From Dipteris shenzhenensis (taxonomy: Eukaryota; Polypodiophyta; Polypodiopsida; Gleicheniales): a stretch of 64,000 bases of DNA. This document shows, in pieces, positions 1-12,406 of this stretch. Where the stretch lies: the NCBI GenBank assembly GCA_047967505.1, contig CM106538.1. One strand, given 5' to 3'. The notes beneath the pieces were generated by a model. The model searched no databases. It worked only from the letters and a program-made list of their open reading frames with translations, and was not told the DNA's origin. Both the position numbers and the translations under genes were made by a program. Each line of letters starts with the position of its first letter. Position 1 is the first letter of the stretch.

Positions 1-466
1 ATGGTGGAAGTCATGCAAGAACCTTCCAATGTGAATGATGAATTATATTCATTGATAACTTTCTCAACAAAAATAGAAGATCTCCGAGACGTTGCAGTCC
101 TACTCACATTTGCTACAAAGAACATATATCACTTTATTACAAGGATACAATGAATTAGGAACCTGTAAGAGGATGTAATTGACAAAGATACAAGAAGTTG
201 GGATCAGGAAGTAACTATTGCAGCCCAAGGATATTATGATTGCAACACTCAAATGTGGATCCCTAAGCCTCATCAACACAACAACCCACCTTCTCTTATT
301 TTGCCTGAAAGGCAACTTCATCCCTCTATAGCCATAATAGTTAGAGTGGAGACCCTAAAAGTTTGAGCCTACAATACCAACAGTGAAGAATACACTGGCA
401 GTAGCTACATGCGAACCTGCTCCTAAAAATGGAGTAGTGACACAAGAACCTACTGCAGAGAGAAGC

Positions 467-2260
467 CTACCAATGAGGTCTGATATAGAAGTGCGTCCTA
501 GTGTTGATTCCCTCGAATATAGGAACAACATTGATCATGCTTACTACCCACATCAGGTAGACCAAGGACCATCTGTTCTCAAGAAACTGATGTAGTGCTT
601 CAACATTCAAGTGACCAAAACCAAAATTCCATAGGTCACGGTGAAGGGAGGACATGACCAAGGAAAGAGCGGACAAGGCATAAATCTCTTGATTCACCAT
701 ACTAGTTTGAACTTGGCTGGTAGCTTTATCCATGACCTCCACAAAGTGTTCATCGAATAGGATAGTAGGTAGCAATCTCATACGTAGACAATAGATTAAA
801 GCCAAGGGAGGGAAGAAACAGTACCCTGGGAGAGTGCATCCCTCCTTTGCTATTGGGGATAATGTCGAGATTGCCTTCATCACATACTTTAATGATAGAA
901 TTATAACTGATACAAATATCCCCCCTTGAAATCACAAAATTTGTGAATATGATTGGAGAAGGGCTCATGTTATGAGATGCCCCACTTAGAACAATCCAAG
1001 TCCTGGAATCTTTAGCTTGAAGAGCCATGACTCCCTCTCTAATAGAGGAAGCCAGAGAATCAATAATTTCAATGTGAAAATAGGCAACAGTAATGGCTAT
1101 AGAGGAGGAACTGGTACCCTTATTGGTTGTCCATAGGGGGCACTTCCTCTAGTAGTGGCCTTTTTTGCCACAATGATTACGTCAACGCTCCACCTTGAGT
1201 GCTTCCTTCTCTGCTTCTGTCCTCATATCAGGGGTCCAACAACTTTGATTCTTTCCTTGCTCTGTGGAGCTAGTAGATCATCGGAGCCACCACTATGGGA
1301 GGAAGTCTGAAATCTCTCCTCTTGATCTAGCACCATTGGTACCAAATTCTTCCCAGGTCAAGGTGTTCCTGCCGCTAGTGATTAATGACAAATAGAAGGT
1401 ATACTACTATGAAGTCAAGTGAGAGATTAGGGTAATGGCCATATCCTTGGAGGAAATTTCTTTTCCAGCTTGACGAATCTCTTGTTGAAGTTCTTAAAGC
1501 TTATTGATATGCTCCCGCATTGATCAAGACTTGGTAGGACCCAACAACCACATCTAAACTTCAAGAGAAACCCTCTTTATGGGGGAAGTCCTATTATATA
1601 AGAGTGTCAAGTGTTCCCAAATACTTTTGGCAACCGTCATATGCTTTACATTATTTATAATTTGAGGAGTACAATTCAAAAAAAATGAAAGAATGTACCC
1701 TTGCATTGACTCTGTCCTAGAGCTGAGCCAAATACTTGATCTAGGATACTTAAAACCTTTGCAAGGGTGTATGGCCGTTCGACACCCACCAGAATGAAGT
1801 CTGGTAAGTCATAGGACTAAAATGGACTCCATTATGACATGCCAAACACCATAGTTGCTCCTATCTAGCTGACTATCTACAAGAACATGGGTAATACTAG
1901 AATCTTTACCTTATTCTCTGCCATCTCTATTAGGGAAACCATTTGGATAGAAGTGGAATAAACGAGCGAAGTTGGGGGGAGGGTAAGAGAAAGAGGTATG
2001 AAGGAAGAAAAGGAGGGGAGAGTAAAAGACAAGGCAGAGAGACTTGAAGAGACCTCTTCCTTCAAGCTCCTTCAGTCTGGCCTTTACATACACCACCTCT
2101 CAGACCTGAAAACACCCTCCAAATTAGACGCCCTTTTCTACTAACAGCCCATACCTTCTTATTCTACTCTTTGGACAGTTCCAAAAAGCTTGTAGCTTGT
2201 TGGTTCCAAGCCCTCTCTATAGCACATGTCTTCTTAAACAACATTTGGCTCTAATACCAT

Positions 2261-2262
<2 letters not shown>
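467..2262 (-). mobile_element. Decayed Ty1/copia gag-pol remnant
   Basis: Read on the minus strand from the primer-binding site downward, this stretch shows pieces of a copia polyprotein in the correct order. Near 1,140-1,200 there is a damaged gag zinc knuckle (CGKKGHY followed by a stop, then RKC; the first cysteine is lost). At 750-1,028 there is a retropepsin-like segment WIVLSGASHNM, where the catalytic Asp of the usual DSGA is replaced by Leu. At 467-883 there is a GAG-pre-integrase segment (WNFGFGHLNVEAL) followed, in another frame, by a GLPDVGS-type tract. Stops and frameshifts break every domain, and I see no integrase core, RT or RNase H below about 470. The element is therefore truncated and dead. 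Family assignment is solid from domain order; exact borders are not. Confidence 0.72.
2247..2260 (-). other. Copia primer-binding site (initiator Met-tRNA type)
   Basis: On the minus strand this reads TGGTATTAGAGCC, one base away from the TGGTATCAGAGC consensus used by most plant copia elements to bind initiator Met-tRNA. It lies directly inside the end of an LTR whose plus-strand edge reads TGTGAGAAG from 2,261. It fixes the orientation of the copia remnant to its left. Confidence 0.75.
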
Positions 2263-2560
<298 letters not shown>

Positions 2561-5500
2561 TCAAGCACAAGCTGAATCAAGTCGATCTTAGAGCTTGGAC
2601 TCAGAAATTGAAGCTGGACACAGTGATTGCTCTCTGGTGAGCTGTGAAAATATCTCGTATGTGTGTCTGTTGAGCTGTCTCGCACTGTGGCAAGGGGCAC
2701 AGTCTCCTCAATCTCTAAACTCTCTAGGCTATGTCCAAGGTAACCCCTTGTCTCTGTCAGTCCCCTCTGAGGAAAGCTATGATAGGTGGGACCTCAATAG
2801 AATGTGCTCTCGGCACTCTATGTCTTGCGCATGATCTCTGCATCCCTCTCTCAGTGGCATCATGTTCGCTGTCTCTGTGTTGATCCAGGCTGCCCTCATA
2901 TTAGCTAGCTGCACCTCCTCTACTCTATTGTGTCTTGGAGTTGACTCATATGTATATAAGTCTGTGACGCGTCATTGTACCCGATCAGCCATTATGTCCT
3001 GTGGTCTACCTGCCTCTTGGTGCTCTGTAATCCACCGAAGCTTGTGCTAGCGCATCTCCATCAGATAGAGCCCAAAATAGACCTAGTCATGGAAATGGAC
3101 CAGTTGTGATAATGGACCGAAGCCAACTACTTACAAGACTGAATGAAGAAAACAAGAGAGACTTGCACAAGGATCTCAGGAGGAAACCCCTCCACTGTTG
3201 GGGGAAAACCTAAACTCTGAAGTGGGTTGCTTACTGTTCACTCAAATGGAAACAATGAGGGGAGGGGGCCCTATATATAGGATTACCCCCAACTATAGAC
3301 AACCAGTTAGAGGGGGCTAAGACAGCTAACTATGGGATGATTGAGGGTCGGGTCATGTGACCTCAGTTAGGGACCTGGTTGACCCCCCAATTAAGGCACC
3401 ACCTAGGCACCATGAAGGTGGCTGAGTGGCAGCCGTATAGCAGGCCTGAGGCAGGCACAAATGGATTTGTAACTCCCAAGATTTGTTCACAGTAGTCGCA
3501 GGCTAAAGGCGGCCTGATATGGGCTCTGTACACCCACGCAATTGCTCCGTAAATCCTCGCACATGTGCTAGATTGAGTAGCCATCATGTTGATGCCCCTC
3601 TAGCTCTCCGAGGGAGGCAAAACCACAAGCAAAGGCCCTCACTCTCCCTCACATGGGTGGGCAAACCCACAACCAAGGCCCTCACTCAGTGATACAGGAT
3701 ATAACACCTCTAACATATGCACCCTAAGGTAACGAGTACTTTGAAAGGTTATGAACCAGTAGTGCGATCTTCCTCCATGCAAGATCTTTTGCTTGTCAGT
3801 GGCCTTGCTCCATTGTTCATCAATTATCTCCCTTGCTTGTTAGTGGTCTCACTACATTATCCATTAATTATCTCCCTCTTTTTCTCCAAGAACATGTGGA
3901 GGCAGATGCATAGGCCATGAGCATCCTTGATAGAAGCATCACAAGAAGTCTTGCGTAGTAACCTCAGCTAGAGCATGGGCGTGCATGCATGCACACATAT
4001 TTAACAAAGTGCAAGTAAGAGCGTGAGAGGGGGAGTAGCAACAACGAACATTTGATGAGCAAGTCATACCTAGGGCTATGTTGCAAGATAGATGTCCCAA
4101 TTCACGAGTTTAGAGCCATTCAAATATATTCACACTCAAGCTGTGTCCTTCGTCCTTCCCTCCTTTGCCCCCTCCTGCCGCTTCCTCCCCCTCTCTACCT
4201 CCTTGGCTACAAATGCAACTTCTCTTGCATTACTCGACTCAATTGAGGTGAGACATTCCTTTTTTTACATGACTTATGTACTGACCATAAGCTATGGTAC
4301 TACTCTAGACCAACTATTGAGCCTAAGTTCACCGATCCCCTTTGTTAATGAAAACCTTGAGAAGAGAGTATGTATGTTGATGCTCGCTCTCTCTAAGAAG
4401 AGAACATAAAATAATAATTAAGAGTCAAGAAAATTTGCAACATGGAAGAAATCACATCAATGTAGTTTCAAGACTTTAAAAAACTACCCTATAGTGAGGT
4501 CATGCTAAGGAGAGAGCATGAATGCTTGTGGTTTGTAATGGGAACAATATGAAAGCAAATAATACAATAATGGAAACAATTGAGAAAAGCAGAGAGAGAG
4601 AGAGAGAGAGAGAGCTCTACCAGCATTTGTAGAATACCTCATGGATCTATGAGACAAAGTATTAACAACTAAAAAGTCACGTACTACATCTAGATAACTA
4701 GAGAATTGGGGGAGTGCACAAATCTAGTCCTCCTGTTTTATTATAGGGCATGACTATATTCTAATGCTACCGTAAGGTGGCCTTTATAGTATGAGTTTGA
4801 GACTGAGAGCCTTTAGATTTGAAGTCCCTAATTAATGCTTGCCCATCTCCATAGACTGCCCATTTCCTTTATTTTGGTGAGTTCACCATTTCTTTAAGTT
4901 GGATAAGGGTGAGCTTCTCAGGTATACAAAACTTTGTACTGTTTAGCTTATGTGCTTGTTTGAGTATTTTAACTCTTGCTGCTCTCCCTCTGAAGTAGAC
5001 CTGTGCTTGTGTGCCATTTTGATTGTTATTGCATATATCATTTTCATCCCATTCAACTTGCGGTACTTCCTTATTAAGACATACGATTATATCATCTATG
5101 TCTTTCTCTTCATCATCACGAAGGCAACCATCTTTCAATCCCCCATCTCGTAAGATCGTTCTATTTTTCACTCTATATTCCTACCTTTTTACTTCCATAT
5201 AAAGATAATCTTTATTTGCTTTGTTGCTAGGATTAGCAAGCATCTCTTCTTTGATAGAATTTACTTGATTAGTGATCATCTCCTCACCTATGGAGACCAA
5301 GCGTGGTGCTTTGTGGAGATATGCTACATTTGTGTACTGCTCGTCACTAGTGGGGGGAGAGAGAGAGAGAGAGAGAGAGAGATTAATAAACATATTTATA
5401 AGGCATAAAAACAAGTGACAAGCGAAAAACCACATGTCCAAGTTTTTGCCTAAGCACTATCAAATTAGCATTTCAGCCAAACAAGGTTGTAAAACCACTA

Positions 5501-6930
5501 TAATCCTAGCTATAGGATAATATTAACTAGCTCAATCAAAAAATAAAGTCAATCCTCTAATAGTTAGTGGAAGGGAAAAAGGATAAGTGCGAAATGGGAG
5601 GAGAGGATAGGGGAGAAAAGGATGTATATGGGGGAGCTGAGATGAACAAAGGAGAAGAGGAAAGATCAAGAAGGTGGGGGGGAGGGGGTGGGGCGGGGGA
5701 AGGGGGAAGGGGGAAGGGAGGGCAGGCCACATGACAATTAATGTAATTGGGGAGGGGGAGGGGAGCAAGTTGTCATTTATTTGGCTAGCCCAAGTCAATA
5801 TGTCTACATTTAAGAAAGGCCCATCAAACAAAAATCACAATCTAATTACTCTGTGACCCTTACATTACCATTAACAACCTCATTGCATGGAGCATAAATC
5901 TAGCTCATGTGACTAGGCACCTTACTCTTTTTGCAATGTGCTAGAAGTTGCTTGAAATGGTAGATTACGAGCACAAGTGGGGTGATAGGTGTGGTAATCT
6001 GAAAATGGAGCAGCATGATGAATTTGCCCATGTTAGGCATATCTAGATTGAACTTTCTTCCACGTTGTGTGACTTTCTAGATTATCATGCTCTTTTGATC
6101 ATAGCATGGTACATCACTATAGAGTTGAGCTCATATTGCAGACGTTGGGTGCTCAATGGCTTTCATTCAGAAAGAACCACATTCCACTTTGATGATAGCC
6201 CCCATTGAGGGTTCAAATGAAAAGAAAAGCCGACATTCCCAAGATATTGCCAAAATGGGGATAAAAACTGGATGAGAATAGATGTTAAATCCAACTCAAA
6301 TGGAATAAAACTAGGTTAGCGGTCAAGGAAGGACCTTAAGGCCTTATGACATTGTGATAGTTTTGTGGGAATAATGTCCCCATCTTTTTTCCCCATTTTT
6401 TCTCACAGCCCTTGAGGTCAATGGTTTTGTACCAAAAAATACTTTCGGAAGCACTTGCAGGTTCAAACTAACTCAAAACCTACATTTTTACCAAAGATTT
6501 TGATACCTACCATGGATAATAATCTTTTGCCATAAAAATCCACACGTCATTAGGGCTTTAGCACAAGGATGGGTTTAGAATTTGTCATCACGTTACTCCA
6601 CCCTAAACCAATTGGTATAGGATGGGTTTAGGACACATTTCTCCATGCTCAAGTCCCTTGCACTAAAATAAGATCCCCTTTTTAGGGATTGGAAAGAATG
6701 AATAATGAAGTGTCTTTGTCTCCACATCCTAAACAAATGAAATGATGCCATATGTCTTCTTCTTCTTTATGATGTCATGTGTCCTCTTGCAATAGCTAAG
6801 GGGACATGCACACGTAGCCCTTTGTGTGTGGCTAGAGGCATTGCACTTTGGGCCATACAACGAATGGAGAGGACACACTTATGCACGTTGAGATGCCCAA
6901 AATTGCACCTTTCATTTGTGGGGTGTGTTG
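2561..6930. other. Intergenic, no supported gene
   Basis: Only short anonymous frames are present. Visible items are: a TATA-like string CTATATATAG at 3,271-3,280 in a G-rich context that resembles an LTR promoter; a GA tract at about 4,590-4,613 inside an LTR-like remnant; a second GA tract at about 5,357-5,382; and a strongly G-rich run at 5,676-5,760. A 100-codon minus-strand frame at 4,869-5,171 is acidic and Lys-rich, but I recognise no domain in it. Confidence 0.5.
5676..5760 (+). other. G-tract cluster, possible G-quadruplex
   Basis: The plus strand carries many runs of three to seven G separated by one or two bases, over about 85 bp. The pattern permits a G-quadruplex on the plus strand. 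Function is not implied; the surrounding sequence has no supported gene. Confidence 0.5.
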
Positions 6931-6934
6931 AGAG

Positions 6935-7650
6935 TTATGGTGCCATGAGCACATGTAGAGCAAAGGTATGAGTAAAGGGCAAGCTGCCACATAGCATGGA
7001 GGAGATATCCCACAGTAGTGGGTTGAATGTATTTGTAGATCTCACCATTGGTTTGGTTTTGAAGTAGATAGTTTGGCAAGGGTTGATCTCATTGCTGCTG
7101 GATTGACCACCTTGGTCGTACTGCTTCTTGCGGCAATCTCTTTCATAGTGTCCAAACTTGTGACAGTAGTTGCACTGAATGTTTGACATGTTGGTGGATG
7201 CATTCCCTCGTCCTTGAAATCTTCCTCGGTTGGAATGATTTCCTCTTTGTTGATTCTGATGTTGCTGAGGATGATGCTGATGCTGATGCTGATGCTGACT
7301 TTGATTTTGTTACTCATGATTACCACATTTTTTATATGATCTACCTCTGCCTTTGCCTCTGCTTCTGCTTCTGCTTCTGTCTGAAGCTATGAATGCCTGA
7401 TCATTAGAATGACCTTTACGTGCTTGATCAAGCATATGGATGCAGTAAGTACCCTCACCTATAAAAGGGAGGTTCATTTGATGTAATATCAATCAAGCAC
7501 TTTGCACTATCTCAAGATTCTCTTTATGAGTCCAAGCTAATCTATCTTGGAACCTAATTGACTTGAGGTACATGTCATGAGCACTCTCTTCATCATGTTT
7601 GCACTTAAGTTGCATCCTCCTTAGATTAGTGTTGTATTGTTGTATTAGGA
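6935..7650 (-). pseudogene. Copia gag C-terminal remnant with CCHC zinc knuckle
   Basis: On the minus strand a Ser/Arg-rich stretch (SRSRSRGKGRGRS) leads through a Gln-His repeat into a perfect zinc knuckle CNYCHKFGHYERDC (CX2CX4HX4C), the nucleic-acid-binding module of copia nucleocapsid. Upstream in the same direction a short segment ending LHQMNLPF matches the style of the gag capsid tail. The Gln-His repeat is encoded by a trinucleotide-type microsatellite near 7,267-7,300. No protease, integrase or RT follows below 6,935, so this is a gag-only fragment. Different frames are needed to read the whole remnant, so it is not expressed as one protein. Confidence 0.65.
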
Positions 7651-7659
7651 TGTTGTCTC

Positions 7660-8436
7660 ATGACTAGGAGAGCTCGATCCCCCGATTTCACAGGGTGGCA
7701 CTTGGGGCACTGGTGCCACCCGACTTTGACTAGCGGTAGGTAGTCCTACACGAATCATTGGCACGTGCACTTTTGGCTATGTAATAGGGAGGTAGAGGAG
7801 GGGTAGATGTGTACAACAAAGTAGTCACTAATGAGTAGTTTTATCTTGTGGGACACGAGGGGCAAGAATGGGCGTGAATGAAAACACTGCCATGTTGAGG
7901 GGCTCTGAGTTTGCAACTAACAACCTCTAAGCTCTTCTAAAAACCTCTAAGCTCTTTTGATTGGTGGGAACTTTTCTTTGACAAGTCTCACCTTTATCGA
8001 GGGGCTCACTACCCTAGATGAGTGGTGTGCATAGGTTGTCGCAGGTGATCGACCACACACACTCCACACTCACACCCCCTCAATTAGAGTAGGTTGACCT
8101 GGGAGGGATGGTTGGCAAATCACCTTGCCCTTGAAACCAAGTGTTTCTGTTTACCAAATTGGTTTTCCCTCCAAAACCCAAACGCATGAATGCAAATTGA
8201 AATCTGGCGATCAACCTGGTTTGCAAACCACCATATTACCGAGCCAAGCCGATGACAGCTCCGAGGGGGGACCGAGTACAGGTGATGGAAGGACGGGCCA
8301 TAGGTAGTCAGTGTCATCCTATGGCTATGGTACTTTCTTCTTTTTAGCACTGCCTTCCAGGCAACCCTCTACTAACACTTTTGTAAAAAAGTGTCCCACT
8401 CGCGTTCTTGCCAAATGGATCCCTTTTATTTTGGTC

Positions 8437-8467
<31 letters not shown>

Positions 8468-8860
8468 TTTCTACAGTCTCTCTCACTCTCAGAAGATAGA
8501 GTTTGCAAATCTGTTTGCATTTACAAGCAATTGGATCATCCATTCATCTTAACAATAGTTTTGAGTGCGTAAGAACCTAAGGCAGTGCTCACTAGTACTT
8601 GTACTGACTTCTTCTTCTTCTTCTTGCACTTGCCACCTCGCCCTGTGAGCTTGAGCTGCATTATGTGTTTCATCTTTCTGTAGCTTTCAACATGCCTTGC
8701 CCCCCTCCTTCCCTTTGGCATTGGCTTTTCCGCCCTTTTGCCTCTGGATATTCCGCCCCTCTGCCTCATTGTCAGTAGCTACCACATCAGACACAATCCT
8801 TGCACTACTTGCTTTTGCTGCTCCAATTGTCTTCCTCGCATAGCAGCATTGCCAACCCTT
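7660..8860. other. Intergenic, no supported gene
   Basis: No recognisable domain. Visible items are a (CA)n run at about 8,447-8,468 preceded by a CT run, and a short CTT repeat at about 8,608-8,624 that encodes the poly-Lys in a minus-strand frame. Base composition starts to rise toward the Helitron-bearing block from about 8,800. Confidence 0.5.
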
Positions 8861-8863
8861 TAG

Positions 8864-9382
8864 ATTGGCTGCGCCCGGAGCAGTCGTGATTGCATTGCGC
8901 TCCTGCCGATTAGAGCGCTTGACGCTGCTGGCTTTACAGATTCACCCCAGGTCCTTATACAATCAGAGGACGGTGCTGTGCTGCAGCGTTTTCAACAGTT
9001 GACGTCCTACAGACTGGTGTACCGTGTACCTGATATGGACGTCTCTATATCAACGGAAACTGTCAACCAGATCCAACAGCTAGCGAAAATCGTGTCTTTA
9101 CCAAGGAAATTGGTTACCCCTGAAAATAGTGTGTACTTTTTGGAAAATACAACTAACATAGTTGCGGATTTCAAAGCTCAAAACATGACAGTCTTTGTGT
9201 ATTGCTAAAGAAGCGAGTACGTTGCACTGGCCTTCGATTACGAAGCAGACCCGACGTTGGAGCTTCACACCTGAGTGCAACTGTTCAAAGTCGACGGCCT
9301 TATCACGGACTTCCCTGCGACTGCGAGGGCTTATTTAGGTGAAATCTCTTTGTGGGTCGATGCAGCTAGGATCAGAACTTGA
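8864..9382 (+). pseudogene. Coding-like relic frame upstream of the Helitron replicase
   Basis: One frame stays protein-like from the TAG at 8,861 to the TGA at 9,380, broken only by TAA at 9,206-9,208 and TGA at 9,272-9,274. The text on both sides of these stops looks continuous (for example FENTT-like and SEYVALAFDYEADPTLELH segments, then VQLFKVDGLITDFPA). There is no ATG at the head; the longest stop-free part is 8,864-9,205. I recognise no family. It could be an accessory Helitron gene, a captured host exon or a chance frame. Composition and stop pattern resemble the replicase and GIY-YIG genes downstream. Confidence 0.3.
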
Positions 9383-9436
9383 GAATTGTTGTAACATGAT
9401 AAATTTCAGAGGATGACGGGGAAATTTTGACATGCA

Positions 9437-9736
9437 GGAAACGAGTGTCTGAAACCGAGTACTGCGCCAGCATATTCATTGCATTTAGTGATACCGGGGG
9501 CACTCATGACTGGCACCGTGAAGGGAAACGAACCGGCTGCTGCGCCATCACCGCCGCTCGATGTATCTGAATCTGCGTTGCCTCCAATAGCATCATCTGG
9601 GTTGCCTCCGATAGCGTCATCGGGTCCTTCGCCACAAGCTGCTGGCTCAAATGCAGCGTCTGAGCGATCCCCTTTCTCTTTCTCGACGTGGTTCGTTTTT
9701 ACTTGGCCAGCACTAGGACGTTTTTTCAAATTCTGA
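9437..9736 (+). pseudogene. Pro/Ala/Ser-rich frame with a tandem octapeptide
   Basis: The frame from about 9,443 to 9,736 encodes a Pro-Ala-Ser-rich segment containing LPPIASSG twice in tandem, followed by Ser- and Phe-rich sequence. It starts just after a possible acceptor (TTTGACATGCAG at about 9,429-9,440), so it might be a later exon of the relic frame at 8,864-9,382, but I see no convincing matching donor. The first ATG gives 85 residues (9,479-9,736). No family recognised. The minus strand is also open here, which lowers confidence. Confidence 0.25.
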
Positions 9737-9819
9737 AATCCTGTGCTTCCACATGGCACAATATACACCCTTAGATTTTTTAAATTCTGAAAGCCCAAAA
9801 GCTGCGTAAAAAGCCAATT

Positions 9820-10004
9820 GCGTAAAAAGCCAAGGCAAAACCTTTAAATATAGGCGAAACGGAGGAACGAAAGCCGTCTCGTACATGAAGGCTCTGTAAA
9901 AGCTTTGAAAGCTTTTGAAAAGCTGCGTAAAAAGCCAAGGCAAAACCTTTAAATATAGGCGAAACGGACGAACGAAAGCCGTCTCGTACATGAAGGCTCT
10001 GTAA
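9820..10004. repeat. Two 80-bp tandem copies carrying a TATA-like core
   Basis: Copies at 9,820-9,899 and 9,925-10,004 differ at one base (GGAGG versus GGACG) and are spaced 105 bp apart. Each holds CCTTTAAATATAGGCG, a plausible TATA element. The duplication also produces the repeated peptides of two overlapping minus-strand frames, so those frames should not be read as genes. The unit lies between the relic frames and the replicase and could be a duplicated promoter. Confidence 0.85.
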
Positions 10005-10841
10005 CGTAGGCTTTGCCAAATTCAATCAAGGTAGGCTTCCAAATCTTCTTCGAGATATACAGATTGGAATACCCTGCAACGCTCTTGATCGCTTCCGTTC
10101 AAACTTGTTACTTCACTTGGTTATGAAGAATTCTCCTTCTTTGGCAAAATTCAACATCCTGAATGCGTTAGTCGTTTCCCTGTCAGCGGTTTCCCTGGAC
10201 AATTATCTTCCGCATTGCATATTCCAAAGAGTGCCACGGAGTTGTGCAGTCATGATCTAGAGAGGCTTCTCCAAGTAGTGCTTTTGCCTGCGCCAGAAAT
10301 CCACTCTATTACTAACATTTATTATCACGTCAAGTGCACTCTTTGGCTATTAAGAATTCTTTCTGCAAACGAATCCCCGCTCAAATATATCCCTCACGTT
10401 GCCCGCGGTTAAAAAGGCCATTCTATGTCAATGGGTAGTACGTAGCAGTTGTCATGCTTGACTGAATCAAACGAATTCATTCAAAGAGTTCCATTAATCC
10501 TCCTAAGCAATTTTACACATACAAACCCAACAGCCATCGTGTTTTGCTGAATCTGACGATGTCTTCTCACTGCTGGTTTTCGGAATTGTGCCATCAAAAC
10601 GTCCATCGTCGGGCGTCAGTCTTTGTCTTGGAGCTGTCTCACGGTTCTTCTACCGGACGAAGTTAAGATTGAGCTCCGACTATTAGACGATGGCGTTGCC
10701 AGGGATATCTAGGCTTGCTGTATTTATTCCCAGATCTTGGGTCTTCTTTTGTAGAAGAAACAACCCACCTCACGAAGACGCCCCTCGGGTTGTGTCATCG
10801 AGGAAATGCCCAGTGGATACTCCAAGGTTGTCGTGGTTGAA

Positions 10842-11078
10842 CTAGACTCCCTTAGTATCGCTTCTCTCTCTCGGATGTTTAATCGCAACTGGAGATACTT
10901 GCCCTGGCAAGAGCCTTGCTCTGAAAGGCAAGCTATTTCCTAACTTCTCAAAGCTTCCTGCGCTGATAAATCCTAACTTGATGAGGGAATCAATCTTGCC
11001 AGTCTTGAGAGCCTCTCCAGCTTTGTTAAGCTCACCGGGCTTTCTTCGCTTGTCGAATTTGTTGTTGACGGTATCGTG
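10842..11078 (-). pseudogene. Lys-rich coding-like relic frame, minus strand
   Basis: The minus strand reads protein-like for about 78 codons (segments KFDKRRKPGELNKAGEALK and IDSLIKLGFISAGSFEKLG) to a TAG at 10,842-10,844. The same frame stays plausible beyond the TAA at 11,079-11,081 and for a stretch after the TAG, which suggests a longer ancestral exon with nonsense changes. There is no start codon and no recognised family. It could be a host exon captured by the Helitron, in opposite orientation to the replicase. Confidence 0.28.
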
Positions 11079-11172
11079 TTAATGATTGGCACTGTCTACA
11101 GATATAGGCCTCAATTAGTTATGTCCGTTTTTGTAATTCTCCTTCTCCTCAGGCTTGCGGGAATCCTTGTCT

Positions 11173-11490
11173 CTAGGAGCTTATGAAGCTCTTTGGATTT
11201 GGGGCGATCGGAGGTAGCATTGGAGGAAGCAGCCCGATGGGAGGAGCAGACGGTGAAGGGGGCATTGCATAGCACCAATGTCCTTCCACTGGGACGATTT
11301 CAATAAACTTACGGGGACAGGCGCAAGCTCCTGGAGCTCCCGATGCTGCAGCACGTCTGGAGGGAGTAGCTAGGGCCATGGAAGCTCCAAGGTGGCGATG
11401 CCCCTTTTCTATAGATCTCTTCTTCCAAGAGGGTGTGTCTAGCTTTTGGTCTCTTTCTACTGAATTTTGTTGTCTGCTACTATGAGGCAA
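11173..11490 (-). CDS. Unrecognised 105-residue frame, Pro-rich C terminus
   Basis: An open frame that is basic at its N terminus (many Arg, Lys, Ser) and Pro-rich at its C terminus (LLPPMLPPIAPNP). I recognise no domain, signal peptide or membrane segment. It lies in the GC-richer block with other relic frames on the same strand at 10,842-11,078. It may be a captured gene piece or a chance frame; treat as hypothetical. Confidence 0.2.
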   Translation of the reverse strand: MPHSSRQQNSVERDQKLDTPSWKKRSIEKGHRHLGASMALATPSRRAAASGAPGACACPRKFIEIVPVEGHWCYAMPPSPSAPPIGLLPPMLPPIAPNPKSFISS

Positions 11491-12406
11491 TTGACACTAT
11501 CATTTCATGTTAGCATTTTGAGATTATGCATGACTTAGCAGCACTCCTTGTGGCTTACGTAACATGGACACTTTGAGTTGCTACCATTGGTAGACTACAC
11601 AATAAAATAGTTTGGAGGTGGATGCGATGCAAACATCAATAATTGTTGCGATCTGATCAAAGTTTGCAAAAGTGTCAATGATAACTATTGCCAACTCATA
11701 AGATCATGGACATAGTGAATCATTTTAGATATAATAAGATGTTATTTATACGCACTTTTATATTTCCATAGTCGTAATTTTTTGGAATCTTGCAAAGGCA
11801 AAAATTGTAACTACAACTGCTCGAAGATGTGTGAAGATGATTACCTTGATGGTTTGAACATCTTTGATCATTGGATTGTGTATAGCTTTTGTGCTTGAAT
11901 TTATCATCTTTAGGAAATTGCACATATGCTAACCAACATATCCAAACATGCAGAACAAGAGGAATGCATATTGACTAATCATGATTGTTTTTCAGATTCC
12001 AACATTCCAGCAAAGAAATAGGCGACTTCTCGTCGAGCTGTGGACGTCACAAAGGATACTCCACGTAAGTAGAATGTACGGTCATTTCAATTCTGAAATG
12101 TTTCTGCACCGTCTGTTGCTCTGGTCCGCATTAATGCGCTACACCTCCAACACTGGAGGTGACTATTCGAAACGGGGGGATGGCACGTTCCCCTATGATA
12201 TATAATTTTTGGAGAGACATGTGCTGGCTCTCCACCATACATTACGTATGGTTTTTTTTTTTTTACACATCTTGAGCACGCACACTTCTTCGCACATTCT
12301 GTTTCTGCAAGGGAACATTACATTTGCTTGGTTCGACCAACATACTAATCATGTCTGCAACACTTCTGTTTTCGAGATGTTTGCAGCCTCCAAACGAGTG
12401 TCTTCT
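11491..12406. other. Non-coding stretch, nothing recognised
   Basis: Short frames on both strands with no recognisable domain and no clear repeat. It separates the relic frames from the foldback element. Confidence 0.4.

Noticed and set aside
8536-8769. Basic minus-strand frame with a Lys run
   Set aside because: The Lys run is a CTT microsatellite and the rest has no recognisable domain.
9713-10025. Two minus-strand frames with repeated peptides (HVRDGFRSSV, FKGFALAFYA)
   Set aside because: The repeats come from the two 80-bp DNA units, whose plus strand carries a TATA-like core; two different frames show the same effect, so coding is unlikely.
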